The notes below the pieces were generated by a model. The model was given only the letters and a program-made list of their open reading frames with translations, was not told the origin of the DNA and did no database searches. From Metarhizobium sp964253915 (lineage in GTDB: Bacteria > Pseudomonadota > Alphaproteobacteria > Rhizobiales > Rhizobiaceae), in the NCBI RefSeq assembly GCF_964253915.1, contig NZ_CAXUSG020000020.1, positions 3,606 through 67,605 of the forward strand: 64,000 nucleotides of DNA. Reading direction: 5' to 3'. Position 1 is the stretch's first letter, and each line of letters opens with the position of its first letter. This document shows, one piece after another, positions 53,784 to 62,642 of the stretch. Made by a program: the position numbers and the translations under genes.

Positions 53784-55436
53784 TCAGGTCCGGTCGCGGA
53801 TCTGGCTCAGCGTGCGCGTCGGCGTGATCGCCTCCGGATCGAGCTTGATCTCGATGATCGAAGGTTTGCCGCTCTGGCGTGCGCGCTCGAAGGCGGCTGC
53901 GAAATCCTCGGTCTTCTCCACCGTTTCGCCATGGCCGCCATAGGCGCGGGCGAAGGCGGCAAAATCAGGGTTGGTGAGGCCGGTGGCGCTGACGCGGCCC
54001 GGATATTCCCGCTCCTGATGCATGCGGATCGTGCCGTAGATGCCGTTATTGACGAGCACGGTGATCAGCGGCAGGCCGTAGCGTACGGCGGTGGCGAATT
54101 CCTGGCCGTGCATCATGAAGCAGCCGTCGCCGGCAAAGCAGATGACCTCGCGTTCCGGGAAAAGTTGCTTGGCCGCAACGGCGGCCGGCAGGCCGTAACC
54201 CATCGAGCCGGAGGCCGGCGCCGACTGGGTCTGGAAACGGCGGAACCGGTGGAAGCGGTGTACCCAGGTGGCATAGTTGCCGGCGCCGTTGGTGAAGATC
54301 GTATCCTCGGCGACATTGGCTTCCAGCCAGTCCATGATCGGCCCCATCTGCACGGCTCCCGGTCCGGTTTGCGGCGGTGTCGACCAGGCAAGGTAGGCGG
54401 CATGCATGTCTTCCGTCCGCTTTGCCCAGGCGGGAGCAGCAGGCGGCGTCAACCCCTTCAGGGCGGCGACGAAGTGCTCGGGTGCCGCGGCGATGGCAAG
54501 ATCCGGCCGGTAGACGCGGCCGAGTTCATCGGGATCGGGATAGACATGCACCAGCTTCTGCTGCGGATAGGGGATATCCATCAGCGTGTAGCCGGAGGAC
54601 GGCATTTCCGAAAAACGGCCGCCGAGCAGCACGATGAGATCGGCCTCCTTGACCTGCTTGCCGAGTGCCGGATTGATGCCGATGCCAACATCGCCGGCAT
54701 AACTCGGATGCAGGTGATCGAACAGCATCTGCCGGCGGAACGAGCAGCCGACCGGCAGCTTGTGCGCTGCTGCAAAGGCCTGGAAATCTGCAACGGCCTC
54801 TTCCGTCCAGCGCGTGCCGCCGAGGATGACCATAGGCCGTTCGGCTGCAAGCAGCATCTCGTGAAAAGCCTTGACTTGAGTGGCGCCCGGATGGCCTTCG
54901 ACCGGCTGGTACGGCTTGGCGGCAGGTGCCTCGACGCTATCGACCAGCATGTCTTCGGGCAGGGTCAGCACCACCGGGCCAGGACGGCCGGAGGTGGCGA
55001 CGGCAAAGGCGCGGGTGACGAATTCGGGAATGCGGGCGGCATCGTCGATCTCGCCGACCCACTTGGCGAATTCGGTGAAGGCGCGGCGATATTCGACCTC
55101 CTGGAAGGCCTCGCGTTCGCGCGCTTCGCGCTGCACCTGGCCGATGAACAGGATCATCGGCACGGAATCCTGCATGGCGACATGCAGGCCGGCCGACGCA
55201 TTGGTGGAGCCGGGTCCGCGGGTCACCATGCAGATGCCCGGTTCGCCGGTCAGGCGGCCCCAGGTGTCGGCCATCATCGCCGCGCCGCCTTCCTGGCGGC
55301 AGACGAGTACGTCGATGTCGCTGTCGTGCAGTGCGTCCAGCACGGCGAGATAACTCTCGCCCGGCACGCAGGAAATCCGCTTTACGCCGTTCGCCTTCAG
55401 CGCCTCGACGATCAGCTCTCCGCCGGTTCTCTTCAT
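53784..55436 (-). CDS. thiamine-diphosphate-dependent enzyme, acetolactate-synthase-like
   Basis: A 550-residue ThDP enzyme of the IlvB superfamily. The N-terminal domain has the conserved Glu in RQEGGAAMMADTWGRLTG (about residue 50). The C-terminal ThDP/Mg motif is GDGCFMMHGQEFATAVRYG with NNGIYG (about 438-470). The central FAD-type domain is present but FAD contacts are not evident. It lacks the small regulatory subunit partner of true acetolactate synthase, and the oxalyl-CoA signature is missing. It is the distal gene of an operon with a CoA transferase and an EamA transporter, so a 2-oxo-acid or acyl-CoA lyase/decarboxylase is plausible; the substrate is unknown. Confidence 0.87.
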   Translation of the reverse strand: MKRTGGELIVEALKANGVKRISCVPGESYLAVLDALHDSDIDVLVCRQEGGAAMMADTWGRLTGEPGICMVTRGPGSTNASAGLHVAMQDSVPMILFIGQVQREAREREAFQEVEYRRAFTEFAKWVGEIDDAARIPEFVTRAFAVATSGRPGPVVLTLPEDMLVDSVEAPAAKPYQPVEGHPGATQVKAFHEMLLAAERPMVILGGTRWTEEAVADFQAFAAAHKLPVGCSFRRQMLFDHLHPSYAGDVGIGINPALGKQVKEADLIVLLGGRFSEMPSSGYTLMDIPYPQQKLVHVYPDPDELGRVYRPDLAIAAAPEHFVAALKGLTPPAAPAWAKRTEDMHAAYLAWSTPPQTGPGAVQMGPIMDWLEANVAEDTIFTNGAGNYATWVHRFHRFRRFQTQSAPASGSMGYGLPAAVAAKQLFPEREVICFAGDGCFMMHGQEFATAVRYGLPLITVLVNNGIYGTIRMHQEREYPGRVSATGLTNPDFAAFARAYGGHGETVEKTEDFAAAFERARQSGKPSIIEIKLDPEAITPTRTLSQIRDRT

Positions 55437-55437
55437 C

Positions 55438-56634
55438 TCAGGCTTTCCTTTCCCATTGCAGCAGCTCTTCCAATACTTCTTGCGTATGCTCGCCGACGCG
55501 CGGGCTTGGGCGCTCATACACCAACGGCGTTTCCGACAGGACGATCGGGCTGCGCACGCTCGGAATGCGGTTGCCGTCGCGGTCTTCCAGTTCGATCTGC
55601 AATCCGCGGGCCTTCACCTGCGGGTCCTCGAACATCTCGCCGATGGTGTTGATGGCGCCGGCCGGCACGGCATTGCCCTCGCAGGCATCGAGCAGGTCGC
55701 GTTTCTTCCATTTTGCGGTCTCAGTGCAGACGATCGGCCGCAGTTCGGCGCGATTGGCGACACGCGCCTTGTTGGAGGCGAAGCGTTCGTCGTCGGCCAG
55801 GCTTTCGATGCCGAAGATGCCGCAGAGCCGGCGGAACTGGCCGTCATTGCCAACCGCCAAAATGAGATGGCCGTCGGCCGCCGGCACCACCTCGTAGGGC
55901 GCGATATTCGGGTGGGCGTTGCCCATCCGGTTCGGTGCCTTGCCGGAGATCAGGTAGTTCATGTTCTGGTTGGCCAAAACGCCGGCCTGGACGTCGAGCA
56001 GCGCCATGTCGACGTGCTGGCCCTTGCCGAATTTCAGGGCATGGATGAGGGCGGCCTCGATGGCGGCAACCGCATAGATGCCGGTGAAGATGTCGGCGAT
56101 GGCCACGCCCGCCTTCATCGGCTGGCCGTCGGCCTCACCGGTGATGGACATGAAACCGGACATGCCCTGGACGATGTAATCGTAACCGGCAAAGGTGGCA
56201 TAGGGGCCGGTCTGCCCGAAACCGGTGATCGAGCAATAGACGAGCTTGGGATTGAGGACCTTCAGGCTTTCATAGTCGAGGCCGTACTTCTGCAGTCCGC
56301 CGACCTTAAAATTCTCGATGACGACATCGGCGCTTTTCACCAGCCGGCGGACGATCTCCTGGCCCTCAGGCTTGCTGAAATCGACGGCGATCGAGCGTTT
56401 GCCACGGTTGGTCGAGTGGTAATAGGCGGCCGAGAGGTTTTCACCGTCAGCGCCCTCGACGAAGGGCGGGCCCCACGCGCGGGTATCGTCGCCACCTTCG
56501 GGGTTTTCCACCTTGATGACATCGGCGCCCATATCCGCCAGCATCTGCCCAGCCCAGGGGCCGGCGAGAACCCGGGCGAGTTCGATCACCCGAAAACCGG
56601 CGAGCGGCGGTTGCTTGGATCTGTCTGCTGTCAT
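55438..56634 (-). CDS. class III CoA transferase (CaiB/BaiF family)
   Basis: A 398-residue class III (formyl-CoA-transferase type) enzyme: GFRVIELARVLAGPWAGQMLADMGADVIKVENPEGGDDTR opening, RSIAVDFSKPEGQE, NFKVGGLQKYGL, the catalytic Asp likely in FAGYDYIVQGMSG (about residue 167), and YEVVPAADGHLILAVGNDGQFRRLC. It transfers CoA between carboxylic acids. Its stop is one base from the ThDP-enzyme start, so the two products probably act on one substrate. AAGGAAA precedes the ATG. Confidence 0.9.
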   Translation of the reverse strand: MTADRSKQPPLAGFRVIELARVLAGPWAGQMLADMGADVIKVENPEGGDDTRAWGPPFVEGADGENLSAAYYHSTNRGKRSIAVDFSKPEGQEIVRRLVKSADVVIENFKVGGLQKYGLDYESLKVLNPKLVYCSITGFGQTGPYATFAGYDYIVQGMSGFMSITGEADGQPMKAGVAIADIFTGIYAVAAIEAALIHALKFGKGQHVDMALLDVQAGVLANQNMNYLISGKAPNRMGNAHPNIAPYEVVPAADGHLILAVGNDGQFRRLCGIFGIESLADDERFASNKARVANRAELRPIVCTETAKWKKRDLLDACEGNAVPAGAINTIGEMFEDPQVKARGLQIELEDRDGNRIPSVRSPIVLSETPLVYERPSPRVGEHTQEVLEELLQWERKA

Positions 56635-56650
56635 GGAATTTCCTTGAAGT

Positions 56651-57613
56651 TCAGGGCGAAAGAGTGGATTCTGATGTATCGGACACCGGCCGGGAGACGA
56701 AACGGCGTTCACGCCAGATGATGTAGAGGCCGGAGCCCATGATGATCGATATGCCCAGCCATTTGATCGCATCCGGGAAATCGCCGAAGACCAGCCAGGC
56801 GAACAGGGTGGCCGACACGATCTCGAAATATTGCAGCGGCGCCAGCGTCGAGGCCGGCGCGGCGCGGTAGGCATAGACCGACAGGATGCCGGATATGGCC
56901 GCCGCGATGCCGACGCCCAGCAGGTGGCCGGCAGCCGTGAAATCCGGGATCGAAGGATCGAAGAGCGGCGATCCGCTGCCTTCGCCGAAAAACAGGATGA
57001 CGGCGCAGATCAGGCCGCCCCAGATTCCCGTCTGGAACTGCATGGCCCAGGGGTCTTCCCGGTGGGCCAGCACGCGTGTCATCAGCGCGAAGATGGCGAT
57101 GCAGAAGGCGGTGACGACCGGGAGGAGGGCAACGAAGCCCACCTCGTTGAAACTCGGCTGGATGATCAGCAGCGCGCCGAGGAAGCCGACGCCGCAGGCG
57201 GTGTAACGCCGCCAGCCGATGGTCTCCTTCAGGAAAATGCTGCTGAGGATCGTCAGGATCATCGGTTCGACGAAAAAGATGGCGATGGCATCGGCGACTT
57301 CCATCACGCGCAGCGTGGTGACGAAACAGATCATCGACAGCGCGATGATGCCGCCGCGGATGATGTGGAAACGTGTCTGCCGCCAGGAAATCTGCGCCAG
57401 CGCGCCGCGCCAGAGCACGAAGGGCAGCATGAACAGCGATTGCAGCAGGAAACGGAAGAGGGCGACCTCCGTCGAGGCGATCGTCGAGGCTGCCAGCTTT
57501 GAAAAGATGTCGATCAGCGGCGCGATCAACACGGCAAGGAACATCAGCATGATCCCGCCCATGACCTCGCTGCCGTGAATTGCGGCCCCCTGCGGGGAGG
57601 AACTGCTCGCCAT
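56651..57613 (-). CDS. EamA/DMT-family transporter
   Basis: A 320-residue membrane protein with ten predicted helices in two EamA repeats (first RFLLQSLFMLPFVLWRG, second AYRAAPASTLAPLQYFEIVSATLFAWLVFGDFPDAIKWLGISIIMGSGLYI). DMT transporters move small metabolites, often outward. It lies 16 bases before the CoA-transferase gene and three bases after the lipase-like hydrolase gene, so all four form one operon. Confidence 0.92.
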   Translation of the reverse strand: MASSSSPQGAAIHGSEVMGGIMLMFLAVLIAPLIDIFSKLAASTIASTEVALFRFLLQSLFMLPFVLWRGALAQISWRQTRFHIIRGGIIALSMICFVTTLRVMEVADAIAIFFVEPMILTILSSIFLKETIGWRRYTACGVGFLGALLIIQPSFNEVGFVALLPVVTAFCIAIFALMTRVLAHREDPWAMQFQTGIWGGLICAVILFFGEGSGSPLFDPSIPDFTAAGHLLGVGIAAAISGILSVYAYRAAPASTLAPLQYFEIVSATLFAWLVFGDFPDAIKWLGISIIMGSGLYIIWRERRFVSRPVSDTSESTLSP

Positions 57614-57616
57614 CGA

Positions 57617-58570
57617 TCACAATCGTCCCGTTTTTGCGGCAAAACGACCGGAAACCGACCCGCACCACGCGGCAAACTCCACCATTGCGGTGTTGCGGTC
57701 GATTTCGTTCAGCGTTTCGTGGCGCATCTCCTCATATATGCGCGTGCTGATATTGGAGAATCCCGCCTTTTTCAAATGATTTGCGAGGTCGAAAACAGAG
57801 CGTCCCCCGAAGGTCGCCGGATCCTGGCCGCCGCCGGCAAGATGGACCGGCAGATCGCGGCCGCCTGTCACCGAAAGGGCTCGTTTTGGCCCGGAAAACG
57901 TCAGCGCAAAAACGTCGATCCACAGCGACACGCTGCAGGCAAAGCCACACAGCGGATCGTCGATGTAACGCGCGACTTTCACCTCGTCATGGGAGAGCCA
58001 GTCGAAGGGTGTCCTGGCGCCGGCGATCGACCGGCCCCAGGCCTCGAATGTCAGGCGCGGCAGAATCTGGCTGGGCACGTCGGAACCCTTGAGCCAGCGT
58101 TCCATGAAAAGGATCGCCTGCGCTGCCCGGCCCGCAGGGCCTGGGTGAAAATTGGAATTCCAGACGGCAAGCGCGTCGAAGCGGCCGATATCCTCGAAGG
58201 CGGCATTCAGCGCGATCAGACCGCCCATGGAGTGGCCGAAGAGGATGACCGGCAGGGCCGGATGACGCTCTGCAGCCATGTTGCGGATGGCGAAGACGTC
58301 CTCCAGCACCCGCTGGGCGCCGTCGCTTTGCGCAAACCGGCCGAGGGGCGCATCCGCAGCGATGGTCTCGCCGTGGCCGCGATGGTCATGGGCATAGACG
58401 TGATAACCTTCGGCCGCCATGTATTCGGCAAACGGCCGGTAGCGTCGGGAGTGTTCGGCAAGCCCGTGGCTGATCAGCAGGATGCCGCGGGCATCTCCGG
58501 TCGCCTCCTGGTGGTGCCAGGCCAGATCGGCTCCGCCGGGGCTCTGCAACCGCCGCGTTTCGTCAAACAT
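57617..58570 (-). CDS. alpha/beta hydrolase, monoacylglycerol-lipase-like
   Basis: A 317-residue serine hydrolase of the lysophospholipase/monoglyceride lipase type (PldB-like): ISHGLAEHSRRYRPFAEYMAAEGYHVYAHDHRGHGET (oxyanion and strand region, about residues 60-95), nucleophile elbow GHSMGG (Ser about 133), acid likely in VHLAGGGQDPA, and catalytic His in MRHETLNEIDR (about 285). First gene of the operon with the DMT transporter, CoA transferase and ThDP enzyme. GGGAGGCAAGGCGG precedes the ATG. Substrate unknown. Confidence 0.9.
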   Translation of the reverse strand: MFDETRRLQSPGGADLAWHHQEATGDARGILLISHGLAEHSRRYRPFAEYMAAEGYHVYAHDHRGHGETIAADAPLGRFAQSDGAQRVLEDVFAIRNMAAERHPALPVILFGHSMGGLIALNAAFEDIGRFDALAVWNSNFHPGPAGRAAQAILFMERWLKGSDVPSQILPRLTFEAWGRSIAGARTPFDWLSHDEVKVARYIDDPLCGFACSVSLWIDVFALTFSGPKRALSVTGGRDLPVHLAGGGQDPATFGGRSVFDLANHLKKAGFSNISTRIYEEMRHETLNEIDRNTAMVEFAAWCGSVSGRFAAKTGRL

Positions 58571-58741
58571 CCGCCTTGCCTCCCCAAGCCATGCCCGAAC
58601 AAAGGGGATTTGTGCGGCAGAAGCAAGAGGCTCTTCGGCGACGTGCGAAAATTGCGCGTGCATATCGATTCAGGGTTGCATTTGTCGCGTGGGGATGCTT
58701 ATTTGATCCTGTTTTGTTCTTCATTGGCGGTGAGGTGGCAT

Positions 58742-59539
58742 ATGAGCGGGATTACTTTCCGGTCACTGGTTATGGCATGGCTTTTGATCATGCTCGGGCT
58801 GTTTTCCCCCACCGCCGCTATGGCGCAGGATGATTCGGAGGCCGCGGCGGCAAAAACGCAGGAGCAGGCGACGACCGGCCGCAAGGGGCGGACGCAACTC
58901 ATCCTTGCGGCGAGCTGGCAGCCGGGTTTCTGCGAGCGGCGGCGCAAGAAGCCGGAATGCGCCAGCCAGACCGCGGATCGTTTCGATGCCAGCCGCTTCT
59001 CGTTGCACGGTCTCTGGAAGATCCGGAAATCCTATTGCGATGTCAGCGCCGAGTTGCAGGCCGCCGACAAGAAGCGCGACTGGAAAGACCTGCCGGCGGT
59101 GACCCTGTCCCCGGATACTGCCGCCTCCTTGTCCCAGAAGATGCCGGGCGTGCAGTCAGGTCTGGACCGCCACGAATGGGTCAAGCATGGCAGCTGTTCC
59201 GGGGTCGATGCCGAAACCTATTTCAGGACGTCGCTGCTGCTGCTGGAGCAGTTGAACACTTCGGCGGTTGGCAAGCTGTTTGGCGACAATATCGGCAAGC
59301 CGCTGACGGAGGTTCAGATCAAGAAGGCCTTTGAAGACAGTTTTGGCGAAGGGGCAGGCGATCGCGTCAAGATGCGCTGCAACAAGGACGGCGACCGGCG
59401 GATCATCACCGAGTTGACGATCGGCCTGAATGGCACGGTTTCGACGGAGAACGCGTCGCTTGCGGCGATGATCGCCGGTGCCGGAACGACAAAATTCGAT
59501 TGCCCGGAAGGTATCGTCGACGCCGCCGGCTTCCAGTGA
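58742..59539 (+). CDS. secreted ribonuclease T2
   Basis: A 265-residue RNase T2 family protein with a signal peptide (MAWLLIMLGLFSPTAAMAQ, cleavage about residue 29). Both catalytic segments are intact: RFSLHGLW (CAS I, His about 88) and RHEWVKHGSC (CAS II, His/Glu/Lys about 143-148), with the preceding LILAASWQPGFC strand typical of the family. It should degrade RNA in the periplasm or outside the cell. It is divergent from the lipase-like hydrolase. Open codons extend far upstream in frame, but the signal peptide fixes the start here; GTGAGGTGG precedes it. Confidence 0.93.
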   Translation: MSGITFRSLVMAWLLIMLGLFSPTAAMAQDDSEAAAAKTQEQATTGRKGRTQLILAASWQPGFCERRRKKPECASQTADRFDASRFSLHGLWKIRKSYCDVSAELQAADKKRDWKDLPAVTLSPDTAASLSQKMPGVQSGLDRHEWVKHGSCSGVDAETYFRTSLLLLEQLNTSAVGKLFGDNIGKPLTEVQIKKAFEDSFGEGAGDRVKMRCNKDGDRRIITELTIGLNGTVSTENASLAAMIAGAGTTKFDCPEGIVDAAGFQ

Positions 59540-59653
59540 ACGCTGCGGTTCGGCAGATCGTGGCGGAAAGCTGGGTTTCGTCATTGCCCGCGCGGAGCAT
59601 TTCGCCTACATAGCGGCACAATCCCAGTTTTTCCGCGCGGAGCGATCATCCCA

Positions 59654-61303
59654 ATGGCACGTCAGTTTATTTATCATATGTCAGGGCTCAATAAGTCCTA
59701 CGGTCCGAAGAAGATTCTCGAAAACATCCACCTGTCCTTCTATCCGGATGCGAAGATCGGTATTCTCGGCCCGAACGGCGCCGGTAAATCGACGGTGCTG
59801 CGCATCATGGCCGGTCTCGACAAGGAATTTACCGGTGAAGCGTGGCTGGCCGAAGGTGCCACCCTCGGTTACTTGGCGCAGGAGCCGCAGCTCGATGCCT
59901 CCAAGACGGTGCTGGAAAACGTCATGGAAGGCGTTGCGCCGAAGAAGGCGATCCTCGACCGTTACAACGAGTTGATGATGAATTATTCTGACGAGACGGC
60001 AGAAGAAGGCGCCAAGCTGCAGGACGTCATCGACAGCCAGAATCTTTGGGATCTGGAAAGCCAGGTGGAAATGGCCATGGATGCGCTGCGCTGCCCGCCG
60101 GGCGACGCGGCCGTCGACAATCTCTCCGGTGGTGAAAAGCGTCGCGTGGCGCTGTGCAAGCTCTTGCTGTCGCAGCCGGACCTGCTGCTGCTCGACGAAC
60201 CGACTAACCACCTCGACGCCGAAACCATCGCCTGGCTGGAAAAGCACCTGCGCGAATATCCCGGCGCCGTGATGATGATCACCCACGACCGCTACTTCCT
60301 CGACAACGTCACCGGCTGGATCCTCGAGCTCGACCGCGGCCGCGGCATTCCGTACGAAGGCAACTATTCCGCCTACCTGCAGGCCAAGGCCAAGCGCATG
60401 GCACAGGAAGGCCGTGAAGAAGCCACCCGCCAGAAGGCGATTTCTCGCGAACAGGAATGGATCGCCTCCAGCCCGAAGGCCCGCCAGGCAAAATCCAAGG
60501 CGCGTATCCGTGCCTATGACGAACTGGTGCAGTCGGCTGCCGATCGCCGTCCCGGCGACGCGCAGATCGTCATTCCGGTCGGCGAGCGTCTCGGCCAAGT
60601 GGTCATCGAGGCGGAAAACCTCACCAAGTCCTATGGCGACCGCGTGCTGATTGAAAACCTGTCGTTCAAGCTGCCGCCGGGCGGCATCGTCGGCGTCATC
60701 GGTCCGAACGGCGCCGGTAAGACGACGCTGTTCCGCATGATCACCGGCCAGGAAAAACCCGATAGCGGCGAAATCCGCGTCGGCGATACCGTCGATCTCG
60801 CTTATGTCGACCAGAGCCGCGATACGCTCGACGGCAACAAGACGGTCTGGGAAGAAATCTCCGGCGGCAACGACATCATCAAGCTCGGCAAGCACGAGAT
60901 GAATTCGCGTGCCTATTGCGGCGCCTTCAACTTCAAGGGCGGCGACCAGCAGCAGAAGGTCGGTACGCTCTCGGGCGGCCAGCGCAACCGCGTGCACCTC
61001 GCCAAGCTCCTGAAGGCCGGCGGCAATGTCGTCCTGCTCGACGAACCGACCAACGACCTCGATACCGAAACGCTGGCGGCGCTCGAAGATGCGCTGGAAA
61101 ACTTTGCCGGCTGCGCCGTTATCATCAGCCACGACCGCATGTTCCTCGACCGCCTGGCGACGCATATCCTCGCTTTCGAGGGGGACAGCCAGGTGGAATG
61201 GTTCGAAGGCAACTTCGAAGACTATGAAAAGGACAAGATCCGCCGTCTCGGCGCCGATTCCGTCAATCCGAAGCGGGTCACCTACAAGCGCCTGACGCGC
61301 TGA
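59654..61303 (+). CDS. ettA: energy-dependent translational throttle protein
   Basis: A 549-residue ABC-F protein, the standard EttA length. Two ATPase halves: Walker A GPNGAGKST (about residue 38) with signature LSGGEKRRVALCKLL and Walker B LLLLDEPTNHLDAE; then GPNGAGKTT (about 353) with LSGGQRNRVHLAKLL and VVLLDEPTNDLDTE. The P-site tRNA-interaction linker lies between (about 245-300, RQKAISREQEWIASSPKARQAKSKAR). EttA binds the ribosomal E site and gates entry into elongation in response to ATP/ADP. No membrane part. Confidence 0.97.
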   Translation: MARQFIYHMSGLNKSYGPKKILENIHLSFYPDAKIGILGPNGAGKSTVLRIMAGLDKEFTGEAWLAEGATLGYLAQEPQLDASKTVLENVMEGVAPKKAILDRYNELMMNYSDETAEEGAKLQDVIDSQNLWDLESQVEMAMDALRCPPGDAAVDNLSGGEKRRVALCKLLLSQPDLLLLDEPTNHLDAETIAWLEKHLREYPGAVMMITHDRYFLDNVTGWILELDRGRGIPYEGNYSAYLQAKAKRMAQEGREEATRQKAISREQEWIASSPKARQAKSKARIRAYDELVQSAADRRPGDAQIVIPVGERLGQVVIEAENLTKSYGDRVLIENLSFKLPPGGIVGVIGPNGAGKTTLFRMITGQEKPDSGEIRVGDTVDLAYVDQSRDTLDGNKTVWEEISGGNDIIKLGKHEMNSRAYCGAFNFKGGDQQQKVGTLSGGQRNRVHLAKLLKAGGNVVLLDEPTNDLDTETLAALEDALENFAGCAVIISHDRMFLDRLATHILAFEGDSQVEWFEGNFEDYEKDKIRRLGADSVNPKRVTYKRLTR

Positions 61304-61315
61304 TTTGCCTGCTTT

Positions 61316-61343
61316 CGCTTTCGGCGGTCTCCTGCCGAAAGCG
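61316..61343 (+). other. hairpin downstream of ettA
   Basis: CGCTTTCGGC and GCCGAAAGCG form a 10-bp stem with an eight-base loop 13 bases after the ettA stop; no U-run. It may stabilise the transcript end ahead of the real terminator further on. Confidence 0.5.
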
Positions 61344-61462
61344 ATCTCGGCTTCCGCTTGCCGGGAGCCGCAATATCATTGGCAAGCTCGCTTCTCGTCC
61401 CGCATCATTCTCGGCATTGGCCGGGCCGGATGGGAAACAGGTTTCGTCTTTGCCTGCAATCC

Positions 61463-61492
61463 AAGGCCTCCGGTCATCCGGGGGCCTTTTTC
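61463..61492 (+). terminator. intrinsic terminator downstream of ettA
   Basis: An 11-bp stem (AAGGCCTCCGG with CCGGGGGCCTT, one G-U pair), four-base loop, followed by TTTTTC. It separates ettA from the arsR-metF operon. Confidence 0.88.
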
Positions 61493-61577
61493 TTGCCCGA
61501 TGCTGGGTTCCGCAGCATCATGGCGTGGCTGACAGAATTTTGCGGCAGGTGATTTCCTGCTTGCGTCATCGCACCTA

Positions 61578-61606
61578 ATGACATAAAGATATCTTTATAT
61601 CTTGAT
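61578..61606 (+). promoter_or_regulatory. arsR-metF promoter with palindromic operator
   Basis: ACATAAAGATATCTTTATAT (61581-61600) is the metH palindrome with one base changed; its inner 16 bp are perfectly symmetric. As at metH, it overlaps a TGACA-type -35 (ATGACA 61578-61583), and 17 bases later lies a -10 candidate (61601-61606). The site is immediately upstream of the regulator start, which implies autoregulation and a very short or absent leader. Confidence 0.78.
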
Positions 61607-61616
61607 TGGGTGTTTC

Positions 61617-62642
61617 GTGGCGAACTTGGTAAAATTCGGACTCGACGATCTGGTGGACCTCCTGAAGGCGGTGGGTGAGCCCACGCGGCTGCGGTTGCTG
61701 GCGCTTCTGGAGCAGGGGGACCTGACCGTCTCCGACCTGACGGAAATTCTCGGCCAGTCGCAGCCGCGCATTTCGCGGCATCTCAAGCTGCTTGGCGAGG
61801 CGGATCTCATCGATCGTTACCAGGAAGGCGCCTGGGCCTATTTCGGCCTGAAGCGCGAAGGCCGTCCGGCGACGCTGGCGCGCACACTGTTGAAGGCGGC
61901 ATCGGAAAACGACCCGGTGCTTTTGCGCGACAGCGATCGTCTTGTGTCGGTGAAACGGGTGCGGGCGGAGCGCGCCCAGGCCTATTTCAGCCGCAACGCC
62001 GCCGAATGGGATGCGCTGCGCCGCCTGCATGTCAGCGACGCCGATATCGACGCGGCAATCGTCGCGCTTGTCGGTGACGAACCGGTCGAGGCACTGCTCG
62101 ATCTCGGCACCGGCACCGGACGCATCCTCGAACTGCTGCAGCCGCTCTACCAGCGTGCCGTCGGCATCGATGCCAGCCGCGACATGCTGGCCGTGGCGCG
62201 CGCCAATCTCGACCAGGCCCGTGTTGCCAAGGCCTCGGTCCGGCATGGCGATATCCTCAACCTGCCGCTCGATGCGCAGGATTTCGATCTCGTCACCATC
62301 CACCAGGTGCTACACTTCCTCGATCAGCCGGAACTGGCGATTGCCGAAGCGGCACGCATGCTCCGTCCGGGTGGCCGGCTCGTGATCGTCGATCTGGCGC
62401 CGCACACGCTGGAGCATTTGCGTGATGAACACGCGCATGTCCGCCTCGGCTTCTCCAATCAGACGATGGCCGACTGGCTGAAGCGCGCCGGCCTGAAAAT
62501 GGAAAAATCCGTCGATCTGCATTCCGGCAAGCAGGCCGGCCAGGATCTGACCGTCACCATCTGGCTGGCGCGTGACGAACGCGCTGCCGATCGAACCGGC
62601 CGAGACGGCCAGCCTTCCTCTCTTCTTGTCGGGAGCCGCTGA
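61617..62642 (+). CDS. ArsR-family regulator fused to SAM-dependent methyltransferase domain
   Basis: A 341-residue two-domain protein. Residues about 5-85 are an ArsR winged helix: LDDLVDLLKAVGEPTRLRLLALLEQGDLTVSDLTEILGQSQPRISRHLKLLGEADLI. Residues about 135-330 are a class I methyltransferase fold with the SAM loop LLDLGTGTGRILELL (about 161), GIDASRDML, and RHGDILNLPLDAQDFDLVTIHQVLHFL. It overlaps metF by one base (TGATG). Related regulators control the methionine/SAM cycle, so the methyltransferase module may sense SAM or SAH. The GTG at 61617 is chosen; TTG at 61602 or 61629 are alternatives, and no strong ribosome site exists. Confidence 0.9.
   Translation: MANLVKFGLDDLVDLLKAVGEPTRLRLLALLEQGDLTVSDLTEILGQSQPRISRHLKLLGEADLIDRYQEGAWAYFGLKREGRPATLARTLLKAASENDPVLLRDSDRLVSVKRVRAERAQAYFSRNAAEWDALRRLHVSDADIDAAIVALVGDEPVEALLDLGTGTGRILELLQPLYQRAVGIDASRDMLAVARANLDQARVAKASVRHGDILNLPLDAQDFDLVTIHQVLHFLDQPELAIAEAARMLRPGGRLVIVDLAPHTLEHLRDEHAHVRLGFSNQTMADWLKRAGLKMEKSVDLHSGKQAGQDLTVTIWLARDERAADRTGRDGQPSSLLVGSR

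Noticed and set aside
53778..55652. 624-codon plus-strand frame opposite the ThDP-enzyme gene
   Set aside because: Shadow of a conserved ThDP enzyme with intact cofactor motifs; no independent support.
53784..56634. Oxalate degradation operon (oxalyl-CoA decarboxylase plus formyl-CoA transferase)
   Set aside because: The CoA transferase fits the family, but the ThDP enzyme reads as acetolactate-synthase-like in its N-terminal and ThDP segments, so oxalate was not assigned.
57575..58741. In-frame open extension upstream of the RNase T2 gene giving a 654-codon frame
   Set aside because: It runs opposite the well-supported lipase-like hydrolase gene, has no family features, and the RNase T2 signal peptide and ribosome site fix the start at 58742.
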